Made by a program: the position numbers and the translations under genes
NCBI RefSeq assembly: GCF_004354915.1
Contig: NZ_SMSI01000002.1
Span: forward strand, 682,001 to 746,000
Length of the DNA: 64,000 nt
Direction: 5' to 3'
Source: Pseudohoeflea suaedae
GTDB taxonomy: Bacteria > Pseudomonadota > Alphaproteobacteria > Rhizobiales > Rhizobiaceae
Shown: piece after piece, positions 26,125-35,890 of the stretch
Layout: each line of letters opens with the position of its first letter
Numbering within the stretch: position 1 is the first letter of the stretch
Notes under the pieces: model-generated
Database searches by the model: none
What the model was told of the DNA's origin: nothing
The model's input: only the letters and a program-made list of their open reading frames with translations

Positions 26125-26520
26125 ATGATCAGAACACTATGCGCTACGGCCGCAGCGGTCCTTGCGGTATCCCTGTTTGCCGCCGCGCCGGTTCAGGCTG
26201 AAAACCTGCGCGGCCAGGACCTGAAGACGCTCGTATCCGGAAAGCGCATCTACCTGCAGACCCCGTTCGGCGGTGAGTTTCCGCTCTATTACCAGACGTC
26301 CGGCGCTGTCAGTGGCGACGGCTCGGCGCTGGGGCTCGGCAAGTTCATGGCTCCGAAGGAGACCGGCAAATGGTGGGTCGACGGCGCGAATCTCTGTCAG
26401 CAATGGCCTACCTGGTACGACGGCAAGGCAACGTGTTTCACGATCGAGAAGACTGGCGCGAAAACCCTCAACTGGGTTCGTGATGACGGAAAGTCCGGCA
26501 CGGCGCGCATCGACAGCTGA
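26125..26520 (+). CDS. Small exported protein of unknown function
   Basis: A 131-residue protein with a clear signal peptide (about 1-25, cleavage near 'VQAEN'). The mature part has tryptophans and a cysteine pair in '[19 protein letters not shown]' (about 89-107) that probably forms a disulfide, a pattern seen in small alphaproteobacterial periplasmic proteins (possibly DUF995-like; not certain). The start follows AAAAGGAGG closely. It is a monocistronic-looking gene between divergent anmK and rlpA. Confidence 0.7.
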   Translation: MIRTLCATAAAVLAVSLFAAAPVQAENLRGQDLKTLVSGKRIYLQTPFGGEFPLYYQTSGAVSGDGSALGLGKFMAPKETGKWWVDGANLCQQWPTWYDGKATCFTIEKTGAKTLNWVRDDGKSGTARIDS

Positions 26521-26754
26521 TCGGGGATAAGCCCGGACATATAGTGTAACGATTGTTTACCGTATTTTAACCCTACCCATCCGATATTCGGGCGGTACGG
26601 TTTTTAGCGACCGCATTTCTGCCACTTTGATGACTGATTTGGGATGCGCCGGAAGCAAGGGGCTTGCTTCTTCGGTCGTATTTCGCGATTAAGCGCGGAA
26701 ATGAAATTGGAAATTGCATGCGGGTACGGCAAGCCCGCCAGGGGACAGACGGCG

Positions 26755-27786
26755 TTGAAGTGGGACACTCCGACACGTAAGCAGATCGGCCGGACGGTGG
26801 TTGCCGTTGGCCTGATCGCTGTTTTTCCGGCCTTGACCGGCTGCGAAACAAGTTCAGGCGGAAGCAAGTCTGAAAAGGCTGAAATCTCGAACGTGACGAA
26901 ATTCTCCTCCGCCGAATACGGCGTCGAGGCGAGTCCGCGGGTAACCACGGACAAGGTCGTCGCAAAGGGCGGTGGCCGGGAATTCGTCGGCAAGCCGTAC
27001 AAGGTCCGCGGCAAATGGTACACGCCCGAAGAAGATCCGACCTACGACAAATCGGGCCTGGCCTCCTGGTACGGACCAAATTTCCATGGCCGCAAGACCG
27101 CCAATGGCGAGATCTACGACCAGTACCATATTTCTGCCGCGCACCCGACATTCCCGCTTCCGAGCTATGCGCGCGTGACGAACAAGAAGAACGGTCACTC
27201 GGTGATCGTTCGCGTCAATGACCGCGGACCCTATGCCCACGGCCGGATCATCGATCTTTCCAGCAAGGCCGCCGATCTTCTCGCCATGAAGGGCGACGGC
27301 GTGGCTGCCGTCCGCGTCGAATATGTCGGACGCGCACCCGTCGATGGCGACGATACGAACTATCTGATGGCATCCTATCAGTCACCCGATCAGATCGCGC
27401 CTGCCGGTTCGGGCACCATGCTCGCGATGAACGGCCCGACCCCGTCGGGTTCGCTGCCCGGCGTCGGTGAGGCGGGTTCCGCCGCTGCCGCCGCGACGGC
27501 TTTCGCCGAAGCGCAGGCAGCCCCTGACATGCCGGTAGTTGCCGTCGCCGCGGTTCCCGCAGCCGCGCCTTCCGGCGATCTGGTTTCGCCCGCGTTCCTG
27601 CCGGCCGGTTTCAGCCTGCCGGAGGTCGGTCCCTATGTCGAGGAGCGTCCTGAGCTGATGGTCGATGCGACGTCGGTTAAAAGTTCAGACGACGGCTTCC
27701 GCAACATCGGTCTCGCCTATCGCGGCAACCGTGTGACGACGGATGTCGATCCGTTCTCCCTTGTGGTGACCAAACTCAAGAAGTGA
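26755..27786 (+). CDS. rlpA: Septal ring lytic transglycosylase, RlpA family lipoprotein
   Basis: A 343-residue lipoprotein from the chosen start. The N-terminus 'MKWDTPTRKQIGR' leads into a hydrophobic segment and lipobox 'ALTGC'. The double-psi beta-barrel domain spans about 95-190 with 'GLASWYGPNFHGRKTANGE' and 'VRVNDRGPYAHGRIIDLS', which hold the family's catalytic Asp/His region. The C-terminus is alanine/proline-rich and shows no obvious SPOR domain. Start choice: TTG 26755 has AGGGGA upstream and gives a compact lipoprotein signal; ATG 26701 and ATG 26644 are in frame but add a polar leader. It cuts or remodels peptidoglycan at the septum. Confidence 0.87.
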   Translation: MKWDTPTRKQIGRTVVAVGLIAVFPALTGCETSSGGSKSEKAEISNVTKFSSAEYGVEASPRVTTDKVVAKGGGREFVGKPYKVRGKWYTPEEDPTYDKSGLASWYGPNFHGRKTANGEIYDQYHISAAHPTFPLPSYARVTNKKNGHSVIVRVNDRGPYAHGRIIDLSSKAADLLAMKGDGVAAVRVEYVGRAPVDGDDTNYLMASYQSPDQIAPAGSGTMLAMNGPTPSGSLPGVGEAGSAAAAATAFAEAQAAPDMPVVAVAAVPAAAPSGDLVSPAFLPAGFSLPEVGPYVEERPELMVDATSVKSSDDGFRNIGLAYRGNRVTTDVDPFSLVVTKLKK

Positions 27787-27875
27787 AATCTCCGGCTTCC
27801 GGCTGTTTCAAATCTTGAAGGCATGAATTAGGGTCCCAAACTATCAATACATCTCGATAGAACCGGGAGGCCCGG

Positions 27876-29030
27876 GTGCGGCTGACTTTCTTCCCTACGG
27901 CATTCGTCCTGTTCGTTTTGGCCTGGCTGGCGGCCGGCCCGGCATCGGCACAGCTTTTCGAAACGAAGGCGAAGCAGGCCTATCTGGTCGAGGCAGACAC
28001 CGGAACCGTGCTGTTCGCCAAGAACGAGAACGATCCGGTTCCACCAGCCTCGCTTGCGAAACTGATGACGATGGAAGTCGTCTTCAATGCGATCAAGAGC
28101 GGCCGGCTGACGCTCGACGACGAATACCAGGTTTCCGAAAATGCCTGGCGCACCGGCGGCGCGGTCTCCGGCGGATCGACCATGTTCGCCGAAATTCATT
28201 CCAGTATCGCGTTGCGCGACCTGATTCAGGGCGTGATCATCCAGTCGGCCAATGACGGCTGCATCGTCATTGCCGAAGGCATGGCCGGGTCGGAAGACAA
28301 TTTCGCGCGTCTGATGACGGAACGCGCCCGCAAGCTGGGTCTTGAGCACTCGGTCTTCGGCAATTCCACCGGCCTGCCGGACGAAACGTCCAAGGTGACG
28401 ATGCGCGACCTGGTCCTTCTCGCCCGGCACATCTACCAGGACTATCCGGAGTTCTATCACTACTATTCCCAGGAGGATTTCACCTGGAACAAGATCCGGC
28501 AGCGCAACCGCAATCCGCTGCTCGGCCTCGATATCGGCGTGGACGGCCTGAAGACCGGTTTTACGGAAGCCTCCGGCTATGCGATCGTCTCCTCGATCCA
28601 GCGCGACGGCAAGAGGCTCTTCCTCGCCATGAGCGGGCTCGAAAGCCAGAATGAGCGTCGCGAGGAAGCCCGCAAGATCCTTGAATGGGGTATCCGCTCC
28701 TTTGAGCGCAAACCGCTTTTCAAGGAAGGCGAAGTCGTCGCGACCGCGTCGGTCTATGGCGGCGAGGGGGCGTTGCCGCTCAAGGCGAAGGGGCCGATCG
28801 ACATTTTCCTGCCATTGACCAATCCGGACCGGCTGGTTGCGCGCGTACGGTACAGCTGGCCGCTCAAGGCGCCGGTCGAGGAGGGGGATCACGTCGGCGA
28901 TCTCTACATCTATATCGGCGATACACTCAGCCGGGAGGAGCCGCTCTACGCCGCACGATCGGTGAAGAAGGGCCCGATTCATCAACAGGCACTGGACGCG
29001 CTGATCGAACTGGTCCAATTCTGGAACTGA
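27876..29030 (+). CDS. dacA: D-alanyl-D-alanine carboxypeptidase (PBP5/6 type)
   Basis: A 384-residue penicillin-binding protein. Signal peptide about 1-25 (cleavage after 'ASA'). The active-site SxxK is S59-L-A-K62, followed by the S-x-N motif in 'QSANDG' and the K-T-G triad in 'GLKTGFTEASGY'. The C-terminal beta domain and an amphipathic end typical of membrane-associated carboxypeptidases are present. It trims the terminal D-Ala from peptidoglycan stem peptides. The start is GTG 27876 after GGGAGG. It begins the dacA-tmk-holB-metG-tatD series. Confidence 0.93.
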   Translation: MRLTFFPTAFVLFVLAWLAAGPASAQLFETKAKQAYLVEADTGTVLFAKNENDPVPPASLAKLMTMEVVFNAIKSGRLTLDDEYQVSENAWRTGGAVSGGSTMFAEIHSSIALRDLIQGVIIQSANDGCIVIAEGMAGSEDNFARLMTERARKLGLEHSVFGNSTGLPDETSKVTMRDLVLLARHIYQDYPEFYHYYSQEDFTWNKIRQRNRNPLLGLDIGVDGLKTGFTEASGYAIVSSIQRDGKRLFLAMSGLESQNERREEARKILEWGIRSFERKPLFKEGEVVATASVYGGEGALPLKAKGPIDIFLPLTNPDRLVARVRYSWPLKAPVEEGDHVGDLYIYIGDTLSREEPLYAARSVKKGPIHQQALDALIELVQFWN

Positions 29031-29063
29031 CTCGCAGCAACAAGACAGAGCCGGACTGAGAAC

Positions 29064-29744
29064 TTGAGCCAGAGCAAGGGACGTTTCATCACATTCGAAG
29101 GCGGTGAGGGGGCCGGGAAATCCACCCAGATCAGCCGGCTCGCGGACCTTTTGCGCCGTCGCGGCCACGATGTGCTCGTTACCCGGGAACCCGGCGGTTC
29201 GCAGGGCGCAGAGGCCGTTCGTCACGTTCTCCTGAGCGGTCAGGCCGAGGAATTCGGTGTCCGCATGGAAGCCGTCCTTTTCGCCGCGGCGCGCTCCGAC
29301 CATGTGGAGCAGGTCATCCGTCCGGCTCTCGCCGAAGGTACCATCGTTCTCTGCGACCGGTTCATCGATTCGAGCCGCGTCTATCAGGGCGTGACCGGAA
29401 ATCTCGAACCGGCTCTGATGCGCAATCTCGAGCGCGTCGCGGTCAATGGCGTGATGCCCGACCTTACCATCATCCTCGACGTGCCCGCTGAATCGGGGCT
29501 GGCACGCGCCCGCAAGCGCGGCAGCAGCGACAGTGCAGGACCGGACCGCTTCGAGAAGGAAGAAATAAGCACCCACGAGATGCGGCGGCAGGCATTCCGC
29601 GATCTCGCCCAGTCCGAGCCGAAGCGCTGCAAACTGATCGACGGAACGTTGTCCCAGGATGCCGTCGCGCTTTCCGTTCTCGAACATGTCGACCCGATCC
29701 TGCCGGCGCTTCCCGTCCGCGAGAAAAGCGCCAAGGGCCGGTAA
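29064..29744 (+). CDS. tmk: Thymidylate kinase
   Basis: A 226-residue P-loop kinase. Walker A '[12 protein letters not shown]' (residues 11-22), the dTMP-binding DRx motif in '[14 protein letters not shown]', and a LID region with arginines ('[19 protein letters not shown]'). It makes dTDP from dTMP. The start is TTG 29064, supported by the position of the P-loop and absence of a better start. The stop is two bases before holB. Confidence 0.95.
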   Translation: MSQSKGRFITFEGGEGAGKSTQISRLADLLRRRGHDVLVTREPGGSQGAEAVRHVLLSGQAEEFGVRMEAVLFAAARSDHVEQVIRPALAEGTIVLCDRFIDSSRVYQGVTGNLEPALMRNLERVAVNGVMPDLTIILDVPAESGLARARKRGSSDSAGPDRFEKEEISTHEMRRQAFRDLAQSEPKRCKLIDGTLSQDAVALSVLEHVDPILPALPVREKSAKGR

Positions 29745-29746
29745 TC

Positions 29747-30760
29747 GTGAGTGATCGTCCCGACATGCTCGACGGCGCGATCGCGCCCGAAGCCAATACC
29801 GTTCTCTTCGGCCATGACGAAGCGGAGCGATTTCTTGCCGACAGCTATCGCAATGGCCGCCTGCACCATGCGATCCTGATCGAGGGACCGGAGGGCATCG
29901 GCAAGGCCACGCTTGCCTTCCGTTTCGCCAACCATGTGATTTCGCACCCGAAACCGACAGAGGCGCCGGAGGTCATCGGGGATCCCGATCCGGGTTCCGC
30001 CGTCGCGCGGCAGATCGCATCGGGAGCGTCGCACAATATCCTGCATATTCGCCGGCCCTTCGACGAGAAGACCGGCAAGATGAAGAGCGTGATCACGGTC
30101 GATGAAGTGCGCCGCGTCGGCCACTTCTTCAGCCAGACCGCGGGCTCGGACAATTGGCGCATTGCGGTGATCGATGCGGCCGATCACATGAACCGCAATG
30201 CGGCCAATGCGCTTCTGAAGACGCTCGAGGAACCGCCGAAGAACTCGCTGTTCCTGGTCCTGTCACATGCTCCGGGCCGCCTGCTGCCGACGATCCGCTC
30301 CCGTTGCCTCGGGCTCGCTCTCGATCCGCTCGATCGCGGCGCGATGGGCGCGGCGCTCGATCATCTCGGCGTGCGCTTCGACCTCGACAGCGGCTATGAG
30401 GCGACCGAGGGCAGCGTGGCCCGCGCGCTGGTGATGGCGAATTACGGTGGCGTCGAGATCGCAGGAACCTTCGATTCCCTGATGGACCGATCAGCCGTTT
30501 CCGACCGGTCGGAAATACACAAGCTCGCCCAGGCGCTCTCGGCGAAGGACCGCGATATCGCCTATCACTTCTTCGTCGATCACGTCATCAGTCGCGTCAG
30601 GCGCCATTCCGGCCACCTGGCGGCCCAGGGCAGGGGACGTGAAGCCGCCCGCGAAGCAGAACGCGCCTCCGCCGTCGCCGCACATTTCGAGCGCGCCGAA
30701 ACCTACAATCTCGATCGCGGTCAGGCGGTCATCAATTTGTTTTCGATCCTGTTCGACTGA
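29747..30760 (+). CDS. holB: DNA polymerase III delta' subunit
   Basis: A 337-residue clamp-loader subunit. 'LIEGPEGIGKATLAFRFANHV' is the P-loop-like segment, 'VDEVRRVGHFFSQTA' and 'IDAADHMNRNAANALLKTLEEPP' are typical of delta'/HolB, as is 'LLPTIRSRCLGL' (the SRC motif). It helps load the beta clamp. The start is GTG 29747; an ATG at 29765 is a shorter alternative. Placed between tmk and metG as in many alphaproteobacteria. Confidence 0.93.
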   Translation: MSDRPDMLDGAIAPEANTVLFGHDEAERFLADSYRNGRLHHAILIEGPEGIGKATLAFRFANHVISHPKPTEAPEVIGDPDPGSAVARQIASGASHNILHIRRPFDEKTGKMKSVITVDEVRRVGHFFSQTAGSDNWRIAVIDAADHMNRNAANALLKTLEEPPKNSLFLVLSHAPGRLLPTIRSRCLGLALDPLDRGAMGAALDHLGVRFDLDSGYEATEGSVARALVMANYGGVEIAGTFDSLMDRSAVSDRSEIHKLAQALSAKDRDIAYHFFVDHVISRVRRHSGHLAAQGRGREAAREAERASAVAAHFERAETYNLDRGQAVINLFSILFD

Positions 30761-30861
30761 TTTTTGACCGATAACGACATGGCATCGCGGGAAATTTTCC
30801 CTTATGACGGCGCCAAAGGCGCGCTGACTGCGCCATCGATCGCACCTTCACCGAGGTCTTC

Positions 30862-32403
30862 ATGAGTTCCGAGCGTTTCTACATCACCACGCCGATCTTC
30901 TATCCCAACGGCGTTCCCCATATCGGCCACGCCTACACCGCGATCGCCACGGACGTGCTGGCGCGTTTCCAGCGGCTCGACGGCAAGGACGTGTTCTTCC
31001 TGTCGGGCACGGACGAACATGGGCAGAAGATGCAGCAGACCGCGGAGAAGGACGGGATCACGCCGCTCCAGCTGGCCGACCGCAATTCGGCGGTCTTCAG
31101 GGACATGCTCGTTCGTCTCAACTGCTCCAACGACGACTTTATCCGCACCACCGAGGAGCGCCACAAGATCGCCGTGCAGGAACTCTGGCGGCGGATGGAA
31201 GCCAATGGCGATATCTATCTCGGCAAGTACGGCGGCTGGTACTCGGTGCGCCAGGAAGCCTATTTCGACGAAAGCGAGACGACCGTCGGCGAGGACGGCG
31301 TGCGCCGCGAGCCGCTCGGTTCGCCGGTCGAGTGGGTGGAAGAGGAGAGCTACTATTTCCGCCTGTCGGCCTATGGCGACAAGCTTCTGGAACTCTACGA
31401 GAAAAACCCCGGTTTCGTGATGCCGGCAGAACGCCGCAACGAGGTTGCAAGCTTCGTGCGCGGCGGGCTCAAGGATCTGTCCATCTCGCGCACCACATTC
31501 GACTGGGGCGTTCCGGTTCCGGGCAACGACAAGCACGTCATGTATGTCTGGGTCGATGCGCTGACCAACTACATCACGGCCGCCGGCTTCCCCGACGAGA
31601 ATGGCGAGAAATGGGGCTACTGGCCCGCGCTGCACATTATCGGCAAGGACATTGTCCGCTTCCACGCGGTCTACTGGCCGGCCTTCCTGATGTCGGCGGG
31701 CCTCGAACTTCCCGCGCGGGTTTTCGCCCACGGGTTCCTCAACAACAAGGGCGAGAAGATGTCGAAGTCGGTCGGCAACGTCGTCGACCCGTTTGCGCTG
31801 ATCGAGGAATACGGTCTCGACCAGGTACGCTACTTCTTCATGCGCGACGTCTCCTTCGGCCAGGATGGCGCCTACAGCCACGAAGCGATTACCGCGCGTA
31901 TCAATTCCGATCTCGCCAATGACCTGGGCAATCTGGCGCAGCGCTCGCTGTCGATGATTGCCAAGAATTGCGACGGCAAGGTGCCCGAACACGGTGACTT
32001 CACCGCCGAGGACGACGCGATCCTGAAGGCTGCCTATGGCATCTACGACAGGATGGTTGCCGAGATGGGCAACCAGCAGATCCACAAGGCGCTTGCAGCC
32101 GTCTGGGAAGTGGTGGCCGAAGCCAACCGCTATTTCGCCGGGCAGGAGCCCTGGGCTCTGAAGAAGACCGATCCGGCACGCATGGCGACGGTTCTCTATG
32201 TGACGGCCGAAGTGGTGCGCGTGGTCGCGATCGCCATCCAGCCCTTCATGCCGGAAAGCGCCGCGAAGCTGCTCGATCTGGTGGCCGTGCCCGCCGACAA
32301 GCGGGTCTTCCACGTCGAGAAGGCGGCTCTCGTGCCGGGTACCGAACTGCCGAAGCCCGAGGGGGTTTTCCCGCGCTATGTCGAGAAAGACGCGGAGGCC
32401 TGA
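30862..32403 (+). CDS. metG: Methionyl-tRNA synthetase
   Basis: A 513-residue class I synthetase. HIGH motif H20-I-G-H23, KMSKS at residues 299-303, and an anticodon-binding helical domain after about 360. There is no C-terminal tRNA-binding/dimerisation (EMAP) domain and no four-cysteine zinc knuckle, matching the short single-chain form (MetG2-like). Opposite-strand frames over this gene are shadows. Confidence 0.97.
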   Translation: MSSERFYITTPIFYPNGVPHIGHAYTAIATDVLARFQRLDGKDVFFLSGTDEHGQKMQQTAEKDGITPLQLADRNSAVFRDMLVRLNCSNDDFIRTTEERHKIAVQELWRRMEANGDIYLGKYGGWYSVRQEAYFDESETTVGEDGVRREPLGSPVEWVEEESYYFRLSAYGDKLLELYEKNPGFVMPAERRNEVASFVRGGLKDLSISRTTFDWGVPVPGNDKHVMYVWVDALTNYITAAGFPDENGEKWGYWPALHIIGKDIVRFHAVYWPAFLMSAGLELPARVFAHGFLNNKGEKMSKSVGNVVDPFALIEEYGLDQVRYFFMRDVSFGQDGAYSHEAITARINSDLANDLGNLAQRSLSMIAKNCDGKVPEHGDFTAEDDAILKAAYGIYDRMVAEMGNQQIHKALAAVWEVVAEANRYFAGQEPWALKKTDPARMATVLYVTAEVVRVVAIAIQPFMPESAAKLLDLVAVPADKRVFHVEKAALVPGTELPKPEGVFPRYVEKDAEA

Positions 32404-32407
32404 TTAG

Positions 32408-33226
32408 ATGTCTGCCGAGAGTTTCGACGTGAAGGCGCATCCGGTCATCGATACCCATTGCCATCTGGATTTCGACGATTTCGCTCCCGAGCGCGATCAG
32501 GTGATCGAACGGGCCCGCGACGCCGGGCTCGTGCGCATGGTCACGATCTGCACGCGGGTGAGGAAATTCGATCGCATCAAGGCCGTCGCCGAAACCTATG
32601 AGGACGTCTTCTGCTCGGTCGGTACCCATCCGGGTAATGCCGGCGAGGAAACCGACGTCACGACCGCCGAGATCATCGAACTGTCACGCCATCCGAAATG
32701 CGTGGCGATCGGCGAAGCCGGTCTGGATTTCTTCTATCCCGACAACGCGCCGCGCGAGGTGCAGCTCGATGTCTTCCGCGCCAATATCGACGCGAGCCGG
32801 CAGACCGGGCTGCCGCTTGTCATCCATTCGCGCGCGGCGGACGAGGACATGGCGGCGACGCTCGAGGATGAAATGGGGAAGGGGGCCTTCCCGTTCATTC
32901 TCCATTGTTTCTCCGCCGGTCAGGAACTGGCCGATGTCGGCGTCAGGCTCGGCGGTTATGTCTCGTTCTCCGGCATTGTGACATTCGGCAAGTCGGACGA
33001 GTTGCGCACGATCGCCAGGACGATTCCACATGAGCGCCTGCTAATAGAAACCGACGCGCCTTATCTGGCTCCGCCGCCCAAGCGCGGCAAGCGGAACGAG
33101 CCGTCCTATGTCGTCAACACCGCGCGCATTCTCGGCGAAACGATCGGTCTTTCGGAACCGGAAATCCGCGACCTGACCACCGAGAACGCCTACCGGCTCT
33201 TCACCCGAATGCCGAGGGCAGCGTAG
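32408..33226 (+). CDS. tatD: TatD family metal-dependent hydrolase (deoxyribonuclease)
   Basis: A 272-residue TIM-barrel hydrolase. 'DTHCHLDFDD' (metal-binding HxH, residues 15-24), 'VGTHPGNA', the glutamate in 'AIGEAGLDF', 'PLVIHSRAADED', 'FILHCFSA' and 'LLIETDAPYLAP' follow in family order. TatD proteins are DNases with roles in DNA repair or degradation. It begins four bases after metG and ends four bases before the MBL gene. Confidence 0.93.
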   Translation: MSAESFDVKAHPVIDTHCHLDFDDFAPERDQVIERARDAGLVRMVTICTRVRKFDRIKAVAETYEDVFCSVGTHPGNAGEETDVTTAEIIELSRHPKCVAIGEAGLDFFYPDNAPREVQLDVFRANIDASRQTGLPLVIHSRAADEDMAATLEDEMGKGAFPFILHCFSAGQELADVGVRLGGYVSFSGIVTFGKSDELRTIARTIPHERLLIETDAPYLAPPPKRGKRNEPSYVVNTARILGETIGLSEPEIRDLTTENAYRLFTRMPRAA

Positions 33227-33230
33227 GCGG

Positions 33231-34052
33231 ATGGCAGCGGTACGGCGTCAGTTCACCATTCTCGGCTGCGCGTCGTCGCCCGGCGTGCCGCGCATCAACG
33301 GAGAATGGGGCAAATGCGATCCGGCCAATCCGAAGAACCGTCGCACGCGCGCCTCGATGATGCTGCGCCAGATTGCGCAAGACGGCGGCGTGACGACCGT
33401 CGTCGTGGATACCGGCCCGGATTTTCGCCAGCAGATGATATCCGCCGAAGTACGGGATATCGATGCCGTGCTCTACACGCATGCGCATGCGGACCATCTT
33501 CATGGCATCGACGATCTGCGCGGCTTCGCCCTGACACAACGCCGGCGCGTTCCGATATTTGCCGATGCCGAAACCATGCGGCGGATCCGCGCCGGTTTCG
33601 GCTATTGCCTGGAGACGCCGGAAGGTTCGTCCTATCCGCCGATCATCGAGGCGCGGGTGATCGAGGATCTCGACAAGCCCGTGACGATCCACGGGCAGGG
33701 TGGCCCTATCGAGGTTCTGCCGCTGCGCCAGCAGCACGGGACGATCATCTCGCTGGGTTTCCGTTTCGGCGATTTCGCCTATTGCTCGGATGTCAGCGAT
33801 TTTCCGCGCGATACCGTGCCCAAGCTTCAGGGCCTCGAACACATCGTCATCGACTCGCTTCAGTACAAGCCGCATCCGAGCCATCTGTCGATCGACCAGG
33901 CGCTTTGGTGGGTCGAAAAGCTCGGCGCGAAACATGCCATCCTGACGCACATGCATATTCCGCTCGACTACGAGACGGTGCTCAACGAGACGCCGCCGCA
34001 TGTCGAGCCGGCCTATGACGGAATGACAATCGAATACGAGTTGGAGCTATGA
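33231..34052 (+). CDS. MBL-fold metallohydrolase (PhnP/YycJ-like)
   Basis: A 273-residue metallo-beta-lactamase-fold protein. The metal motif 'THAHADHLHGIDDL' is followed by the phosphodiesterase-type 'CSDVSDFP' aspartate and the later 'ILTHMHIPLDYE' histidines. The N-terminus 'FTILGCASSPGVPRINGEWGKC' is seen in phosphoribosyl cyclic phosphodiesterase-like proteins. The substrate is unknown. The stop overlaps the ybaK-like start (ATGA), continuing the metG-tatD operon. Confidence 0.88.
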   Translation: MAAVRRQFTILGCASSPGVPRINGEWGKCDPANPKNRRTRASMMLRQIAQDGGVTTVVVDTGPDFRQQMISAEVRDIDAVLYTHAHADHLHGIDDLRGFALTQRRRVPIFADAETMRRIRAGFGYCLETPEGSSYPPIIEARVIEDLDKPVTIHGQGGPIEVLPLRQQHGTIISLGFRFGDFAYCSDVSDFPRDTVPKLQGLEHIVIDSLQYKPHPSHLSIDQALWWVEKLGAKHAILTHMHIPLDYETVLNETPPHVEPAYDGMTIEYELEL

Positions 34053-34564
34053 GCAAAACCGTTCTCAAGCGCGACGAACTGCCGGCCGGCTCGTCGATCA
34101 GACGCGTCTCGGAGACAGCCACCGAGCTTGGCCTTGATATCGAGATCGTCAGGATGGCTGACTCCACGCGCACGGCCGAGGATGCTGCGGCCGCGTGCCA
34201 ATGTCAGGTCGGCCAGATCGTCAAGTCGCTGGTCTTCGAGAACAGCGATACCGGCGCCATCACGCTTTTGCTGGTCTCCGGCGCGCACAACGCCGATCTG
34301 GATCATCTGGCATCAGTGCACGGTCTCAAGCTCGGCCGCTGCGACGGCCGCCGTGTCCGCGACGAGACAGGCTTCGCCATCGGCGGCGTCGCGCCGATCG
34401 GCCACAAGATCGCGGTGCCGGTCTACATGGACGAAGCGCTGATGAGCCACGACATCGTCTGGGCAGCCGCCGGTCGTCCGGACAGCGTCTTTTCGGTCGA
34501 TCCGAAAGCGCTGGCTCAGGCGACAGGTGCCAGTGTGATCAGCGTGAGGCCCGGCTCAGATTGA
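34049..34564 (+). CDS. YbaK/EbsC family (aminoacyl-tRNA deacylase-like) protein
   Basis: A 171-residue single-domain protein of the YbaK/ProX editing family. 'CQVGQIVKSLVFEN' near 52-65 includes the conserved lysine, and 'GFAIGGVAPIGH' near 108-119 is the GxxxGGxxP region. Members clear mischarged aminoacyl-tRNAs such as Cys-tRNA(Pro) in trans; the specificity here cannot be told. It is translationally coupled to the MBL gene. Confidence 0.85.
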   Translation: MSKTVLKRDELPAGSSIRRVSETATELGLDIEIVRMADSTRTAEDAAAACQCQVGQIVKSLVFENSDTGAITLLLVSGAHNADLDHLASVHGLKLGRCDGRRVRDETGFAIGGVAPIGHKIAVPVYMDEALMSHDIVWAAAGRPDSVFSVDPKALAQATGASVISVRPGSD

Positions 34565-34885
34565 ATGCCGCGCTTCAGGAATGGCTCTTATCTAACTGGT
34601 GTGACTGTATAAAACGACGTCCGCAAATCGGGTCGCAATAAGCTATAAGTTCCATAATCCATCTTATGCAATCTTTGTTTGTCGATACCGGTACGGGTCT
34701 CACCAGGCACACGAGGCTGTCGCCGCAGCCTGTGCAATCGGGCGTCTTGCCTGCGTGTCCCTTTCGCTCGCGGCCTTCCTTAGCGCTCGCGACATTGTGT
34801 CCGCACCGTGCCAAAGCGGTCGCGACGCCGGACGGATTTGCGTGTAGCGTCTCCTGGACATCGAGACGAGAGCGGAGATCGGACC
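34565..34885. other. Intergenic region without a recognisable gene
   Basis: 321 bases between the ybaK-like gene and the dienelactone-hydrolase-like gene. The first 120 bases are AT-richer than their surroundings and probably hold the promoter of the hydrolase gene. No repeat, tRNA or coding sequence is recognised. Confidence 0.4.
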
Positions 34886-35797
34886 ATGAATGAGCAGACA
34901 CCCGTGCGTCGCCTTACGGCGACGGACTTCGACCAGGACCTCCTGGATCTCTACGATTATTACGCGCACGGAAAGATCACCAAACGCGAATTTCTGGACC
35001 GTGCAGGCAAATGGGCCGTCGGTGGCCTGACTGCCGCCGCGATCCTGAGCACGCTCTCGCCGAACTACGCGCTGGCCCAGCAGGTCGCCGAGGACGACGC
35101 GGACATCAAGGGCGAGGATATCGTCTATGCGAGCCCGAACGGTACCGGCGATATAACCGCCTATCTCGTCCGTCCCACCGAAATCGATCCGGAGAATCCA
35201 CCTGCGGCGATCCTGGTGGTTCACGAGAACCGGGGACTCAATCCGTATATCCGGGACGTCGTGCGCCGTCTCGCCAAGGCAGGCTTCATCGCCATGGGGC
35301 CCGACGGGCTGTCCTCGCTCGGAGGTTATCCGGGAAGCGACGACGAAGGCCGCGAGATGCAGCGGAAACTGGATCAGGGCGCCCTGCTCAACGACTTCTT
35401 TGCCGGGTTCGAATATCTGCAGGCGCTCGACGGCACAAACGGCAAGGTCGGCGCGACCGGCTTTTGCTACGGCGGCGGAGTGGTCAACAGGCTGGCGGCG
35501 GCCTATCCCGATTTGGCGGCCGGCGTGCCCTTCTACGGCTCGTTCCCCGAGGCCGAGCAGGTCGCCGGCATCGAGGCCCCGCTGATGATCCAGCTAGCAG
35601 CGCTCGACCAGCGTATCAACGCCATGTGGCCGCCCTTCCAGAAAGCCATGGAGGCCAACGACAAGGTTTACGAGGCGCATATCTATCCCGGCGTGAACCA
35701 CGGTTTCCATAACGACACGACGCCGCGCTATGACGAGGCCGCCGCCAAGCTCGCGGAAGAACGGATGGTGGCCTGGTTCCGCACCTATCTCGCCTGA
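34886..35797 (+). CDS. Dienelactone hydrolase family protein, probably exported
   Basis: A 303-residue alpha/beta hydrolase. A 40-residue soluble lead ('MNEQTPVRRLTATDFDQDLL') precedes 'TKREFLDRAGKW' and a hydrophobic stretch ending 'ALAQQ', a Tat-like signal but with K-R rather than R-R. The catalytic cysteine is in 'GFCYGGG', the histidine in 'GVNHGFH', and an aspartate region precedes it. Members hydrolyse dienelactones and other esters. The ATG at 34886 was preferred; the frame is open upstream to 34808 without family similarity. Confidence 0.87.
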   Translation: MNEQTPVRRLTATDFDQDLLDLYDYYAHGKITKREFLDRAGKWAVGGLTAAAILSTLSPNYALAQQVAEDDADIKGEDIVYASPNGTGDITAYLVRPTEIDPENPPAAILVVHENRGLNPYIRDVVRRLAKAGFIAMGPDGLSSLGGYPGSDDEGREMQRKLDQGALLNDFFAGFEYLQALDGTNGKVGATGFCYGGGVVNRLAAAYPDLAAGVPFYGSFPEAEQVAGIEAPLMIQLAALDQRINAMWPPFQKAMEANDKVYEAHIYPGVNHGFHNDTTPRYDEAAAKLAEERMVAWFRTYLA

Positions 35798-35890
35798 CCG
35801 GCAATGCGCTGACGGCTTCGCCGCATCGGCTGTTCGGCCGGCTGGCGATCATGGGAAACTGCGATCAATCGGTTCGCGGCCCTTTCTTCG